Below, one piece after another: positions 6,086-6,570 of a DNA stretch of 6,570 nt; within the stretch, counting starts at the first letter, position 1; the number at the start of each line of letters is the position of its first letter. Origin of the DNA: Acidimicrobiales bacterium (GTDB lineage: Bacteria > Actinomycetota > Acidimicrobiia > Acidimicrobiales > Poriferisodaliceae); the NCBI GenBank assembly GCA_020631315.1, contig JAHDHM010000214.1, positions 1-6,570 of the forward strand. The letters are read 5' to 3'. The notes under the pieces were generated by a model. The model ran no database searches and was not told the DNA's origin. It saw only the letters and a list, made by a program, of their open reading frames with translations. The position numbers and the translations under genes are program-made.

Positions 6086-6570
6086 ATGACGTTCCAACGA
6101 GTAGGCGTGGTCGGTTGCGGCCTCATGGGTTCGGGCATCGTCGAGGTCGTGGCGCGCGCGGGCATCGACGTCGTGGTCCTCGAGTCGAGCGGTGAGGCGC
6201 TCGCCGCGGGATCGGCTCGCATCGAGAAGTCACTGAGCCGTGGTGTTCGTGCCGAGAAGCTCACCGAGGAGGAGATGGCGTCGACGATGGCGGTCATCGA
6301 CTTCACGACCGACGAGACGGCGCTGGCCGACCGTGATCTGGTGATCGAAGCCGTCGTCGAGGACGAGGCAGCCAAGCTGAGCGTGTTCGAGATGCTCGAT
6401 CGGGTGGTCGACGACCCGAACGCGGTGCTGGCGTCGAACACCTCGTCGATCCCGATCATGAAGTTGGCGATGGCGACGAAGCGCCCCGAGCAGGTCGTCG
6501 GCGTGCACTTCTTCAACCCGGTGCCGGTCATGCAGCTCGTGGAACTCATCACCTCGTTGCTGTCGGGGGC
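6086..6570 (+). CDS. fadB2: 3-hydroxyacyl-CoA (3-hydroxybutyryl-CoA) dehydrogenase, FadB2-like (partial, C-terminus off the right edge)
   Basis: This enzyme would oxidise L-3-hydroxyacyl-CoA to 3-ketoacyl-CoA with NAD+, or run in reverse, in beta-oxidation or C4 metabolism. It is soluble and cytoplasmic. The 161 visible residues are most of the N-terminal NAD-binding domain. They show the Rossmann motif VGVVGCGLMGSGI with G10, G12, G15 and G17, the acidic residue E33 after the second strand, VIEAVVED (87-94), the substrate-contacting SNTSS (117-121), and catalytic H141 in VHFFNPVPVMQLVEL. The C-terminal helical domain is missing. ATG 6086 places the glycine motif at the usual distance from the N-terminus. 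No Shine-Dalgarno site is seen, so translation may be leaderless, though the nearest box (TTGGCT, 6073-6078) is a poor -10. It follows the cyclase by 58 bp with a hairpin between them, so co-transcription is uncertain. Similarity to mycobacterial FadB2 is from memory of that family; the symbol is by resemblance. Confidence 0.93.
   Translation, partial: MTFQRVGVVGCGLMGSGIVEVVARAGIDVVVLESSGEALAAGSARIEKSLSRGVRAEKLTEEEMASTMAVIDFTTDETALADRDLVIEAVVEDEAAKLSVFEMLDRVVDDPNAVLASNTSSIPIMKLAMATKRPEQVVGVHFFNPVPVMQLVELITSLLSG

Overview
The window is high-GC DNA, strongly G/C-biased at third codon positions, and fits an actinomycete-type (Actinomycetota) chromosome. Three things support this: a DesK/NarL-type two-component pair next to an ABC exporter ATPase, a cyclase-ATPase-TPR protein of a kind common in actinobacteria, and a 3-hydroxyacyl-CoA dehydrogenase that resembles mycobacterial FadB2 as I remember it. 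Several genes lack a Shine-Dalgarno sequence and have a TANNNT box 7-8 nt before the start codon, the layout of leaderless transcription, which is frequent in that phylum. I cannot name the genus; an acidimicrobial lineage is a guess only.

Left part, minus strand (2331 down to 1): a histidine kinase overlaps its response regulator by 4 bp (ATGA). After a 138-bp gap comes the N-terminal 120 residues of a MacB/LolD-type ABC ATPase that runs off the left edge. This is the usual sensor-regulator-exporter layout, in which the kinase senses an envelope or small-molecule stress and the regulator controls the transporter. The permease presumably lies beyond base 1.

Middle (2332-2493): a 162-bp divergent intergenic region. 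It holds a -10-like box for each direction and a perfect 10-bp inverted repeat with GGGCCC cores beside the kinase -10. It is the most likely control site in the window.

Right part, plus strand: a 1177-residue protein (2494-6027) with an N-terminal zinc ribbon, a class IIIb adenylate cyclase domain with all six expected catalytic positions present, a STAND/AAA_16-type ATPase and a long TPR-like helical repeat. A hairpin follows its stop codon. Then, 58 bp downstream, comes the first 161 residues of a 3-hydroxyacyl-CoA dehydrogenase, cut by the right edge.

No mobile element, CRISPR array, tRNA or rRNA is visible. The gene families are all known. What deserves attention is the divergent control region between the kinase operon and the cyclase, and the multidomain cyclase itself. 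I see no clear case for a wholly undescribed system.
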